Source: Fasciola hepatica (lineage: Eukaryota > Platyhelminthes > Trematoda > Plagiorchiida > Fasciolidae). Taken from it: 64,000 nt of DNA. The DNA lies in assembly GCA_948099385.1 (NCBI GenBank), contig CANUEZ040000129.1, positions 8,252,501-8,316,500 on the forward strand, written 5' to 3'. The position numbers and the translations under genes are program-made. Under the pieces are notes generated by a model. The model ran no database searches. It was not told the origin of the DNA and saw only the letters and a program-made list of their open reading frames with translations. Below, in pieces: positions 22,551 through 34,000 of the stretch (positions within the stretch are counted from its first letter, which is position 1; each line of letters begins with the position of its first letter).

Positions 22551-23211
22551 ATGAATAATAAACTTCCTAAGCAAATGCGTCATTCCAGCTACTTTTCAAT
22601 TTTTATTCGTTTAAACCGCGTCTCCACGCTTATTGAACGACAAGATAATACGCGACTTCGTGACCAAGAAGCTAAGGCATTGAGTCATCCCCACAAGTCG
22701 CAACTTCTTCCTTTGTTGCATAAGTCCAGAAACGCTGATATTAAGGCCCACTTCCAACTTCTGATTCTGTGTAATAACCCATTTATCATCTCCCCACCTT
22801 GCGTAACCAAAGCCTTGAATGCACTCCTTGCTTCAGTCACCGCTCCAGCTGCTGTCATTGCCCCCCTATTTACCACCTACTGGCTCCGTCCTTTCTACGA
22901 TACTTTTCGATGCCAGGAGTATTTCTAAGCTACTGCCCAATAGCAAACCCTCCCATCGATTAGTCCCCGATGGCCCACCACCAGTTCCTCTTCTCAATGG
23001 CGGACCGGATTTCCCCCTGTTGCTGCTTAGCCTTTTCACTCATTCGCCTAATGGTAGCACCGTACCTGCCAGTTGGAAGCGCTCGATGATCGTTCCCATT
23101 CACAGAAAGAGACCTTTGCATGAGATGTCCAATTATCACCCTGTACATCATACCCCCATTTTATCCAGAAAAATTGAAAAAATGAAGATCACATTATTAA
23201 CTACTCATTAG
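22551..23211 (+). pseudogene. B1 reverse transcriptase amino-terminal part and fingers (right arm)
   Basis: Frames 22551-22928 and 22819-23211 encode the pre-palm region as in the left arm. Four residues differ between the arms in the second frame: S/Y, L/P, P/L and G/R near IVPIHRK. At the six nucleotide sites behind these and neighbouring differences, the B2 copy agrees with this arm at four and with the left arm at two. Confidence 0.8.
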
Positions 23212-23264
23212 ACCTCAACGTTAATGACGATGACCAACATGGATTCTTCCGTTCACGGTCCTGC

Positions 23265-23621
23265 ATGGCTTATCAGTATGATTTTCTGAATCTCGTCACT
23301 AACTCCGCTGAAAGCGGGAAATCTTTTGTCGTTCTTTATTTTGACTTAAAAGTATACCTCACCCCCATCTTTCAACAAAGCTGCGATCTTTTGGCATCAT
23401 CGATTCGCTACTTTCTTGGTTCTCATCCTTTTTTCTCATCGTTCTTTCTCTTCATGTACCCTAAAATCTGGAATAAACTTCCTCTACACATCAGATCTTC
23501 TCAGTCAAAGTATGCATTCGTGCATGCTATTGATAAATTCCCTTCTGTCTTAACTATTTTGCGCTTATTCGACTTTCACATAGCAGAAAGTCAAGCTTAC
23601 AAGAAAGACCCCGACTTTTAA
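23265..23621 (+). pseudogene. B1 reverse transcriptase carboxy terminus with palm deleted (right arm)
   Basis: Identical in protein to 5636-5992. The in-frame join that removes the catalytic blocks lies near 23440, between YFLGSHPF and KIWNKLPL. Because both arms share it, the deletion is older than the inverted duplication. Confidence 0.8.
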
Positions 23622-23984
23622 GCCATTACTCTGCTTTCTCACATTACCCCAGCTCCCAAATTAGTTTTACCACTTTTGAATTCTGAATGCTCTGTCTGGC
23701 CGCTTCTCCGTAGACTTTGCTTTCGACCTATTCAAAGCATGTTTGCATTCACCAGCTGTTTTCCCATGCCATCTTATAGGATCCTGCCGATTTCACTCTG
23801 AAATTGTTCCTTCCGGATGCTTTCGCTTTTACAGAGAAGCCACCGTAATGCTCCCTACAGTTTGTTAACACGCCTCATCCGCTCCACGATTTATTGCCTT
23901 CATTTAGTTATATCATGTCTGCGGCCCTGAAACCAAACCTCAACAATGCTATAGGAACTGTATCAGTACCCAAGCCCTGGTCCG

Positions 23985-24015
23985 CTATATATATATACAT
24001 ATACATATAAAGACG

Positions 24016-24047
<32 letters not shown>

Positions 24048-24091
24048 TATATATATATCAATATATACATATCAATATATATGTATATATA
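23985..24091. repeat. TA-rich microsatellite (right arm)
   Basis: Mirror of 5158-5271 with a net difference of 6 bases. The different length fits slippage after the duplication. Confidence 0.9.
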
Positions 24092-24373
24092 CTCATCACC
24101 GTCATGTAATTATCAGCACAGGCACGGTAAGTACCCCAAAGCTCCTCGATATCTTTTTGCCTACTTTACTTCTTTTCTAAATTCACGGGGAAGAAGACGC
24201 CCCATAAACCAAGGACTGTTGGGCAATAGCCTCGAAACCTCAATATCTCAAGGCTTCCCAAAACAGGTTCGCTCCTGAAGAGTTGACATTTGCTTTGGAT
24301 AGATAAACCTACTTTCTCAAAGAGCTGCACTACTTAGCCTAGAGAATCCCCCGAGGGCACAACTGAATAAATT

Positions 24374-25110
24374 CTAGAGCGTCGTTGTGTAGTACTTTTC
24401 TGTATTGAGGATGCAGGTCTTTTTTTTCCGGAGAGAAAACAAGGAAAGGAGTTCAGTGGCGATACCTGAGATAGTTTTTACTTGGCTGGCCAGGGGAACC
24501 CCATCCCAGCAATTATCCAGCCGTCGTTTAAACGTGACAGTGCTGCCTGCTACTGCCGCATGGGGTGGTAATTTGTTCCATGGTTTCAATAACCGGACAC
24601 AGAATAAATGAGCCTGCCTGATTCTGATGACCTTGGGTTCTACCAGTTTGTGTTTGTGTCCCCTGGGAGTGGGGTTGATACTTGAGGCTAATGACGGACT
24701 GTCAGTTTTAATAGCCCGGTAAACCGTTTGAACTTCTCAATCCCATCTCTCTTTGGGCCACTCCTGTTTAAGTAGAACTGGACGACTGCTTTGGACTTTT
24801 CCTTGTGTGGTCTATCCCACAGCCCCATATTTATCTTGGCAAACCGTCTCTGAAGGGCTTCTAGCACATGCTTGTCCCGAAGAGTTTCGGTGCCCGGGCG
24901 TAAAAGCCGTATTTCAGGAGCCTTTTATGCTCTCTGTAAAGAGACAACATTGTTTCGGTCTTTCAAGACTTGACACTCGAGCACAATTAACGAGTTGACT
25001 CGCCACCCTTAGCTGCTTCTGTGAGGTATTGTTTGGTGTGAGGCACTTTTGAGCAGTGCGCGGCCAATTCACGGGAATCCCAAAGTCAAAACAAGATTGG
25101 CTCTGAATCA
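24374..25110 (-). pseudogene. Element E: thumb and carboxy terminus of a CR1-like reverse transcriptase
   Basis: Minus-strand reading gives, in order, DFGIPVNW, a thumb with ASQLVNCARVSSLERP, LLKYGFYARAPKL (RPxLEYG-like block), VLEALQRRFAKINMGLWDRP (the LExVQRRFxK block) and, in the last frame (24589-24374), KPWNKLPPHAAVAGSTVTFK. These are the thumb-to-end blocks of a CR1-like polymerase in the correct order. Frameshifts and stops separate them, and the palm and endonuclease are missing. It begins about 200 bases outside the right palindrome arm. Confidence 0.8.
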
Positions 25111-25860
25111 TGAAATAAACTACTTGGTGAACGCAAACAAGCCTCACATGTGTGATAACATAGACTTGGAAAGAAATCTTAGTTTACCGTGACAGGAGAG
25201 TGAACTCCTGAGTCACACGGGTCACACTCTCCTTTTGGGGGCAAATAAACAAAGGTTGGTTCGAAGAGTGATTCGAAGCACGAAGGATGCGTAAAACCGA
25301 CGTTTTTAGGAGTTGGCATTTTCATGGTTTCCAGGGGGACTTTTCAGATATGACAGTGACACTGCTTACCAAAACTCATCTGAGGCCGGCAGTGTCAAAG
25401 AATTGGAATTCAGAAAATAGTTCTTCCTATCCACGTATGCTGTGCCGCCAAAGCTTCCACTTACAGAAAATGGAGAGAGAAAGCGGCTCAATTGCACACC
25501 AGATGCACCACATGCGGCTGACTGGTGACTCCAGCTGACTGGTTTTTTCGGAGCGACCTGAAGTCCCCTTTTCTTTGAAAATTCATAAGCGTTACAAATA
25601 GTGTATTAAGTTTGAAGACACAGGTGTAATTTGCTGGCGCTCGTATGTGTTCCGAATGCTCTGATAATGTTGAGCAAACAATGGTTCAGGGGTATATTTG
25701 CGCATGTGTGGAAGAACGGGTGTAACTTAGTGAATGGAAAAAATGATCCCAATATTTATTCGAGTTCTCGCAACTTTCATGCATCGAAAGGAATCCCAAG
25801 GTTACGACTGTGTAGAGTAGTTGCACAGGAAAGTCATTTAAAACAAGAACTACTTGAATC
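25111..25860. other. No gene seen
   Basis: Between element E and the BEL/Pao remnant no domain was recognised. Short frames such as 25287-25538 have no motif. Confidence 0.5.
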
Positions 25861-25899
25861 GTTCTAATACACAGGTACGTAACACGTGAGTGTATTACT

Positions 25900-27060
25900 G
25901 TGCTTGAGTGAGCAAGGATTACTCCGAGTGAGGGGTCGCAGCGCATCCCAGTTTTGACATCCTAGCTTTGTGAGGCCTATTGTCACCCTGTAGCAGGCAC
26001 AACTTTCTGATGTCCTGAATTGCCTACTTTCTTTACCGCGGTACGCACGAGTCCAGCGGGGTCCGCAAGGCTCTCCTTGAGAATTGCAAGCGACCACTTC
26101 TAGCAGGATGTTTTTGGCCAGCCACGAGTGCTACTTCGCCAAATCTGGATGATCGCCCCATGGTGATCCACTCAGACCTGGCCCTTAGGAGTGGTGGACA
26201 CCCCCGTATCCACCACCCCACAAAAGCTTGTGGGGGGTAACCGGCTCTTTTCTAGTCGTGAAGGTATAAGCGTCTTGGTGTCATTGGCAATTCACTGCCT
26301 TCTATGAGTCTTCTCATCATTAGGTAACTTGGCTTCAGAATGACCCCGCCTATGACCTTGGACATGGTAGGTTATAGCTGCCTGCTGCGTAAAATTCTCC
26401 GTAGTTCAGTGGGCTGCGCACCCGGCGTCCTGTCATCCAAAGGCTGTTGTTCTATCATTGTCTTTACTATTCTCCTTTAGGAACATATTAGCCCGTGCCA
26501 TAGGCCCCACAATGGCTAGCTTACGGAGAGTTGAAGTGCCTGCAAACCCTCTTAATACTGGTTTCACTGTGAATTCCAGACCTGTACCGGAGCCGTCACC
26601 AATTCTCACGTCCGCTTTGGGATCCGACGAAGTTTGGATAAATGTTGGTTGGCTTATCCCTTGTGCCAAACAAAATTTGCGGTGCAATCCAAAACCACTC
26701 GTCGTTCAAAGTGTGCTGCCACTAGATGAACGGCTCTTGTCGTTAGGCACATTATTATGCAACCGTATCGGTTCTCATTGGTCTTGGGTCTGCTTACAAT
26801 GAAGGGACCCAGATATTCAATACCCCTCTCGGATAACAGACTTCAAGCTTTTGATACTACAACCACCACTAAAGGCTGCATGAGTCGCTTTCCCACCACC
26901 GCATTTTGTCCTCAGCACTAGGTGCAGTTGGCGCTGACCATCCACATTACAGGTCTCCCGGCCGGAGGGTTTATTATTCACTTCGTGAGATGGGGTCCAC
27001 ACTTCTTTAACAACTCTTCCAGGCACCTGAATTGTGCTGTATCCGTTTCAACGTCATCAA
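25900..27060 (-). pseudogene. BEL/Pao integrase remnant
   Basis: Near 26840-26750 the minus strand reads GIEYLGPFIVSRPKTNENR directly followed by YGCIIMCLTTRAVHLVAAHF. These are the hallmark first blocks of the BEL/Pao integrase core (DYxGPF and KxYGCLFTCLxTRAVHLE). The rest of the core (26690-26430) is broken by stops. The carboxy-terminal integrase block near 26150-26030 reads STRGWPK and LADPAGLVRTAV. The preceding linker around 27060 reads YLGPFDDVETDTAQF. The integrase is inactive. Confidence 0.75.
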
Positions 27061-27259
27061 ACGGCCCAAGATAACCGACAACATAGAAATTCTTGCTGCA
27101 TTATTCGCTTATGTCCGGCGGACTGAGGTTGCGTGGTTGCTAGCAGTTTCAGTTATTGCGCGGTTTGCGCAACAGAGTAATGATACCCCTCCAAAGGAAC
27201 AAGCTTTCATTTCTAAATCTATCGCTGATTTTTACACCATGGAAGTCTCAGTACTCCCG

Positions 27260-28015
27260 TTGTTCACTGGTACCTAAACCTGAAGAAATATCTCTCTAAA
27301 GTCGGCCAACAGAGTCAATCTTCCTAGCTTGAAACGACATGGAACGTCAATCAGCTGTGTTGTCAAGATCACCCCTAGTGATGACCAATCTTTCAGGGAC
27401 TAACTGATGAAATTGGAGGCGCAACCAAAAACTACCCGAAGTTTTTCAAGTTATTTGGGATGGCATACCTGGAAATGAGACAGGTATCACGTCCCATCTT
27501 CGACTTTCTTAGCTGCTCTCGTATCTTCTGCATAACGAAGTGCCTTGTTCCGCCTTGTTAAGTTCGGGTATCGCTTCCGAAGAAATCCTCCCGGAAGGAG
27601 AACTATTTCAATAGCAGCAAACTTTGGAGAACGCAAGTCTTGTTTTTGCTAGACGGTCGGCCTGTGTACTCCACGGGAGGGGGACCTCGAACTGAGTCAG
27701 CAAGATCCTGGTCCCTTGCCGTACGATCCGTAATGCAAGGCGACACCTTCTCGATAGTGACAGACGATCGTCCCCAAGGTCGTGAAAATCTCGCTCGTGA
27801 AGAAGATGCAGCTGCTGCTCTGTGTTCCATTTCCGCAGACCCAAATAAAAAACAGCTTTCACTCGCAGGCCGTGTTGCACCCACCCCATTGTTTTGCCTC
27901 CTGAGAAGGTTGCCTGAAGGTTGCCTACTCTTTGGTCTGGCACACGCTAGGCCTTCGGCAGGTCGCAACCGGTAAGATCCACTTCGACATCCTCTCAGTT
28001 CACGATGATTAAGTC
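27260..28015 (-). pseudogene. BEL/Pao protease end and reverse transcriptase start
   Basis: From about 28010 the minus strand reads VEVDLTGCDLPKA (protease active-fold strand), then TMGWVQHGLRVKA (the xGWxxxG block), RLALRIVRQGTR and QFEVPLPW, all in the frame 27943-27608. After a frameshift, bases 27600-27260 give YLSHFQVCHPK, EKLRVVFGCASNF, VILTTQLIDVPCRFKLGRL and LLADFREIFLQV. These match the opening blocks of BEL/Pao polymerases (HPV, KxRVVFD, LTTxLxGVLxRFR, ADIExMFxQV). The catalytic YVDD block is not present. Two plus-strand frames covering this segment are antisense shadows. Confidence 0.75.
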
Positions 28016-28031
28016 TTTTAAATAAGGCCAT

Positions 28032-31000
28032 CTAGATGAAATTCTATTTACTAACTTTGGCCTTCGCATGAGGGGATCCATCGGTGCAAATCTGCCGTGG
28101 GTTGTTCGAAAAGAGATTCTTGAGATTCACAGCACCCAAGTGGAACCTTGGAGAGAAAACTCAATAAAAATTTTACTTCTAGTAAGTGGGCTCTTTGTGC
28201 AACAACAGGAATTACCTTGGTAAGTCTCTGAGGGTAGTTTGGAAGTTACTGGTTCTCTAGATGATGATAAATCTGCTGGTTCCATCAGTGCGAACTCATA
28301 CATTTATAGTCACAAAGAGTTTAATATTATTATCTTTGGATTAAGACAGATAGAACTTGAACTTCCTTTGCGGTCAACCAGAGAGGATTTTAAGCCTGCT
28401 GAACAGAGGAATTGCCTCAGTGGACCAGCAGAAAAATCATGCAGTCCGCCAAGTTACCCGCATAGTAACGTAGAGGAAGCAAATAAAGCTCTGAGACTGC
28501 TCGAAACTATTAGTGCTTCAGCGCATTTCCTCCGAGCTTGGAGATGCACCCTTTTGACTGACACCCTGGAAAACACTGCAAATTCACTAGTCAGCAGCCG
28601 ATTTCTCTGCCCTCGCTTCCACCGTGGGATCATGCAGAGAAGAACGGAGACATGGCCCCAAATCTTATGAAGTATTTCTAAGGGAGGCCTCTTCGGAGGG
28701 CTCGGTTGAAACTTGGACTTCCTCCGTCTAAGCTGCGAAAATTTGAACTAGGCTACCAAGTGACCGCGCACGGAACCTGGGGTAACCTGCGGGGCAGGTG
28801 GCTCTGCAAGTTATCACTTGTCAAAGTGCCGGTTTCTGCTCTGGAATCAACTTTTAAAAGCAGGCTCAAAATAAATATTCTAGCATCAGGTCGGCAGCTG
28901 GTGACAGTCCGGGGGATTACTTCGTCACAGTCAAATGGAGCTTTTTGTACGTGATGGATCCTAAAGTCGCGTTAGACTGCAGAAAAAGGAAGAAACGTAG
29001 AATGTGTTCAAAGCATTGGGGAGAACTGTATGCAAATAGGGGACAGTGGTAGTGTGTAGGATGGTGCCCTTAAAAAAAACAAGCAAGCAGCTGGAGAAGA
29101 TTGAAGACTACCCCGCGCCGAGTGACTCTTCTTTTAGTTCAACTTTTAAAAGTTTTACTTCTCCAGGTCGTTTTAGTTTGCTGAAACGGTAACAAAAGCA
29201 TGCGCAGCTCAATTTTCTTTGCGATCCGCACAAATTAGACAAAGGAGCAATTGGTCGAAACTCCGCTCGAACCGGCGAAAACAGATTATAACTTGGGATC
29301 ACGTAGAGGAGTTAATCCCTCCCTAGGAAGAGAACATCTATTAGCTGCTTACGAAATAAACTTCGTCATGTCTTCCTCGCACAAAATGATTTCAAAGTGA
29401 TCGTCTTTGCATTAGTATTCCACAAATGTTTGTGTTGTTATGTTCCATGATGCCCTGGGCTAAACACTCGCCTTTGAAACCGATTTGCAACCTGTAATTC
29501 CTATATGTCTCAAGAAACTTGTCCTTAATTTTGCATAATTCATCTGCCATTCAACCTTTCCGTTTTGCGTCACATCTCGCTATCACCTGAACGTTGCGTT
29601 TGCATTCAGTTTTTCTAAGGAGCTTGCAATCAAATTACTCCAATTCCTCGAAAAAATAACAAATTTTCTGCTTCAGTGTACGCTGCTCGGTTCGTTGTGA
29701 CGAAACCTTCTATCCTGGAGCATTCACATTTTAATAGTTCATCTAAGAGTGTACGTCGGTCTTCTAACAAATATACTAATCCAAATTTGTGCAGCGGGAT
29801 TTTTGGCTGATTCCCTATGGATCTTGCAAATGATGACCACTGTGAAAACCTGCTCCACTTGCGGCTAATGCAGAAAGCTAGTAACCGTGGACACTGACAG
29901 TGGGGTAAACTAAGGTGGGGTCAGAATCAGGACCCCATCCTGAACGTTAGACTGCGATTTTTGTGGAAGAATTTTGGCCGGCGGTGCAAAGGGCATTAAC
30001 TGAAAATCCTTCCAAATTCTCTGCATGCTTTTGAATGTGACTGCATCTGGTTTCACTTCGCTAGGCTTGTCCATGAAAACGCATTTACATGCCTGTTTGT
30101 TCGTGTGAGACATTTGAGTTTGGTCCTGAACCCCTTCTGACAGTCGTGCCTGAACCACGAGAACCTAAACCTTCGGGTTTTAGTGGTAATTCCTTTTGGC
30201 TACATAAAAGAGGTCTGCACATATTCGTATTATTTGTAATTTTCAATTAAGTAACATAGGGACCACGAATATCCTTGCTCTGGATTTGGGTTTCGAGTGA
30301 ACTGGCTATGCTTTGCTCCGTCTTGAATGGTTTATTTAAACGTGGAACATAACGACCCCCAATGCCCTCCCCCAGGTTGCACGAACCAAATTGGGGAGCT
30401 ACATGCTTTTTCCGTTGATCCTAAGGTTGGCCATCTGATTGTGGTGCACAGGAGGTGTGTCTAGCTGATTGACACCAATCAGAGGGGTCCTGTTTGCCGA
30501 AGCCAGCGTAAAACTTTCGGGTCGGTATACACTCTTTGTCTTTAACTTAGTGCAGTAGCGCTGATGGTTAGGTTGGTAACAGTTATAAATAGGCTTTAAT
30601 TCTGGTCGTTGCCCAGCAAGGTTTTGGACAGACTCGACGGTTGTACTGATTACATAAACAATATAAAAAGCCTTTCCAGGATGTCCTTAGCTGACGGGCT
30701 TAAGGTGGGTGACGACGTTTTTAGTCTTTCTGCAAACCATCGGACTTACGTTCCAGAGGTGTGTCCAATTTCCGGCGACTGGACAGGGAGATGGAACGGG
30801 CCTCAATTCATATACCTGCCCGAAGCTGTAGGGCCTGTTCATGAATTAGAAAACCATTTGTGTCAGAAAGTTGAAGCTAAGACAGCGATCTGGCAATCTT
30901 TTTCGCAAAGCTTATACCCGATCTAGCCAGGTTTGCCGGATTTTTCCCTAGGACCAGGTCGCCTCGCTCCCCGATGCCTTTGACTAGGCTCAAGAGGCAT

Positions 31001-34000
31001 TCGTAAACGATGGAAGGTTTTTATCGGTTTAGTTGTGCGCACTTGGTTTCGAAAACATTGAAAGGGGTTGAGTTGAACACAGTATTAACTCTTTAAAGCG
31101 ATACAACCGGAGGGGTTCAGTAGAAGAATTCGGAGTTTTGCAGAGTTGAGAACGAGAGGCAAAAATCCGTCGTTTCAACATAGCAACTTAAAACCTCTAA
31201 ATCTGTAACGCCTTGGAGGACTGCTCAAGTTAGAAGGTGGACTGGAAAACACACCCAGGCCTCTGCTCGTAACATTTTTTGCTCAGAAATCCATGATAGG
31301 CCTGATAATGCAGCACATATACACAGTGGATTGAAGTGTCAGGAAAAAACCACGTGATAAGAGTCATACGTAAGCGATCTTGGATAGTGAGAATAAAGAC
31401 GGGGGTACAACGTAAAATTTGGCCTTGGGTACAGATTATAAGACGTTCGGCTGTCCAAGGCAAGCAAAATGTCTCATCCACCGGAGTAAACAGCGGCACG
31501 AAGATGATGTTTATTCAGTGAAACTGGGCTTGACAGTTTCGAACCTCCGTGGTTGAGATGCTAGGAGAGGGTGGAAAAGGATACTGGAGCTTTAATTAGT
31601 GATTCAAGTTTCCGGCCATATACCCGGAAGTCGCACATTCGGTGAACACGAGATTAGGTGCATTTGAACCAAAGTTCAAATAATGAGGTGCTTAGAAAAC
31701 GAACTGTGTGCACGGCATCTAGTGGCATTTGAACTCTCCGCAGGCCAGTCCCCATGTTTGGGCGTAGAGACGGTTGATCAGGTTCGGTAGTAAAACATTA
31801 CTATCTCTGTTTGGACAGCATTATTCTGAAAATGAGTCATTGAACACTTCGCTGATGGAAGTAGGGAGGATCTCAAACGATCTTTTTCTGGTTAAGTTTT
31901 TCTCTAGTGACCCCGCTCACTAAGCGCTTATCGCGAGTGATTTGCTCCAACTGGGTTAGAATGTTGAACTTCTAGGCCCAGCGAGTCTGAAAGTAGCCAC
32001 TTACTTGGATAGAAACAAGTAAGCTATCTGGCTAGAATGTTACGGAATCTTTGGTTGCATATGTAAGCGCCGACTTTACGCATTCCGAAAGATTGGATAA
32101 TCGAAGAAGGATCGTCCAAGATTGGTGAGGTAGTGATGACCTTTGACAATTAAGAACACTTTAGTCCATACCTTTTTGGTGTTTTAAGTCAAAGTTTCGA
32201 GTTGTTAGGAGCCAATGACAACGATAAAGGGTGGGACTATAAACGGAGCACTGATTCTTGATGCTCGTAGTGCCTGCCTTCTCGAGGATGAAGATGGACC
32301 ACCGGAAGCTATGAACTCACACATCTGATGGGGCGGCACTCCAAGTTCAAAAACAAAGGAAGTATGCACACGTGTTCGCTGAAGCCGGTTCTGGTGAACA
32401 CACTCTTTCCTTTGCTTTGGATTCTTCTTGAAGGATCTGTGTGATTCTAACTGTAGTAATTTGCGAGCCTTGTAAAACACGATCGTTTTACACGCATAGA
32501 GCTTCACGGCTGCACACCCATGCCCAGAGAATATTCTGTCCACAGTGAACATACACATTCGCATTAGTTACTTGATTCCCGCTCTGAGTGATTCGCACTT
32601 CCGTTACAGAATTCCATGGGGCCACAAAAATGATTTATCGTGTGGCTTTCATCAGAACGACTGCACACGTTGGAATCTTTGTTTTCAGGCACATCGTCTC
32701 ACCCATTCACACACGTTCACGCACGAATATCTGACTGTTTGACATTTCCCGTGAACTCGGGAAGCATGCACACGTTCATCATTCGAGCTTGTAAACAAGT
32801 GCCACATCTCACAAACTATGCCGACGAAAACAGATCGACCAGAAGGGGATTGTGTGTTGCTGCGAAAGAAAAACTCGTTGACCTTAGCTTCGAATTGCTT
32901 GCGTTTGTGTCATATGTGTTTGTGAGCAGACTTGAAACGCCATCGGTGACTAACACGTGCGTTGACAACAGGGCTCAAGTAGGTAAGGAAAAACCACTGC
33001 CTTTTTTCCAAACCTCTGACGTTGCTAACATAGGACGGATTTTGGTTGGCGACGCAGCAATTAGAGGTGCAAAATTCTCCGAGAACTCCAGAATATTTTG
33101 GATTCTTGTTAATATCAGGTTATTTACTTTTGTTTTTACCACTCGTATAGTTGTGCATCGACGTTTTTTCTGCATCCAACGAGCGAAATGTTGCAACTGG
33201 TTTGGAATTGTGTAAATCGTGTCCGCTTTCTCACTCCCTGAACCTGGATTTCAGTTTGAATTCTTGTGAGCTCATGTGTGAGGTTTTGCATATGTTCTCT
33301 AATTTGTTCTTTCCACAATCCGGTGTTGTAGAAACAATGAACCAGTCTTGTTTTAATTTCAAGATTAGCAACCTGCTACGAGTTGCTCAAACGTGCCTTG
33401 CCGTCTGTGAGGGAAGCAACACCACTCGGCAATGATCTTACACCGCCTTGGAAACCAGTACCTTGGACAGATTCACGAGGTGTACTGTCAAACATTTACG
33501 ATGGCTGCAGCGGCGTCATCTCTTTTGAACCTCAAAGGGGAAAAAACTCATGGATCAGATAGTTTTGATCAGTGGCGGAGTATGCAGTATTTGAGCATTC
33601 CTTCAGATTCTGTTATGGAAGTGTGAAGTCATTGGAATAATGTACACCGAAAAAACCGTTCAAAGATTTGGACTTCATCTACTGGAGCCTGTAACGACCA
33701 TTTTTTGCTTGAACCAACTGAGGGCACTATAAAAAAGAAGCAACTACTGCTGGCCTTCAAAGTAACAGGTGCAAGGAACCACTAGGGAAGTAGTCACCTC
33801 TCGAACCGAGAGAAAAGTTTTGGATCTGGTGTTTGATCACAGCAGGAGAACCCGTAATAACAACCTTCGCGAGCACAAAAGAAAGACCTTTCACAACCTC
33901 CAAACCGGTAACCAACGAGATTTGGCGGAAGAATTCCACTGAGAGAAAAACAATTCATGGCTTTTGATGCTGTGCCTAAATATTGAGTGATAACAAATGA

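Larger units (their letters stand above)
16842..24176 (-). repeat. Right arm of the large inverted repeat
   Basis: Reverse-complement copy of 5075-12415, pairing as 29257-x. The outer end falls in the tail of element B at 24176, shortly after the TA microsatellite. Beyond it the sequence is unrelated to the left flank. Since the left copy of B continues in its own tail for another 2.2 kb, this arm is the more likely derived copy. Identity is over 99 percent in all stretches compared by eye. Confidence 0.95.
21630..24176 (+). mobile_element. Element B1 copy in the right arm, tail truncated
   Basis: Duplicate of 5075-7627 on the opposite strand: endonuclease, reverse transcriptase fingers, palm-deleted carboxy terminus and TA microsatellite, then the first part of the tail up to 24176. 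The remaining tail present at 2873-5074 is absent here. Confidence 0.85.
25864..28031 (-). mobile_element. BEL/Pao LTR retrotransposon remnant with internal deletion
   Basis: The minus strand carries BEL/Pao polyprotein blocks in the expected order: end of protease, linker, start of reverse transcriptase, then integrase. Only a few hundred bases separate the start of the polymerase from the integrase, so the palm, RNase H and linker are largely deleted. No LTR was identified on either side. Sequence up to about 29 kb could hold more of its 5' part but is too decayed to read. Confidence 0.75.

Noticed and set aside
5075..24176. Palindrome as a missed-adapter sequencing artefact
   Set aside because: Such artefacts have no or a very short spacer. 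Here a 4.4 kb unique spacer and nine scattered differences separate the arms. An assembly error of another kind is not excluded without reads.
27640..27975. 111-codon plus-strand open frame
   Set aside because: It is antisense to the BEL/Pao protease-polymerase segment, whose motifs are readable on the minus strand.
32640..33215. 191-codon plus-strand open frame
   Set aside because: No recognisable domain, and composition like the neighbouring sequence. Length alone is not sufficient in 64 kb of six-frame search.
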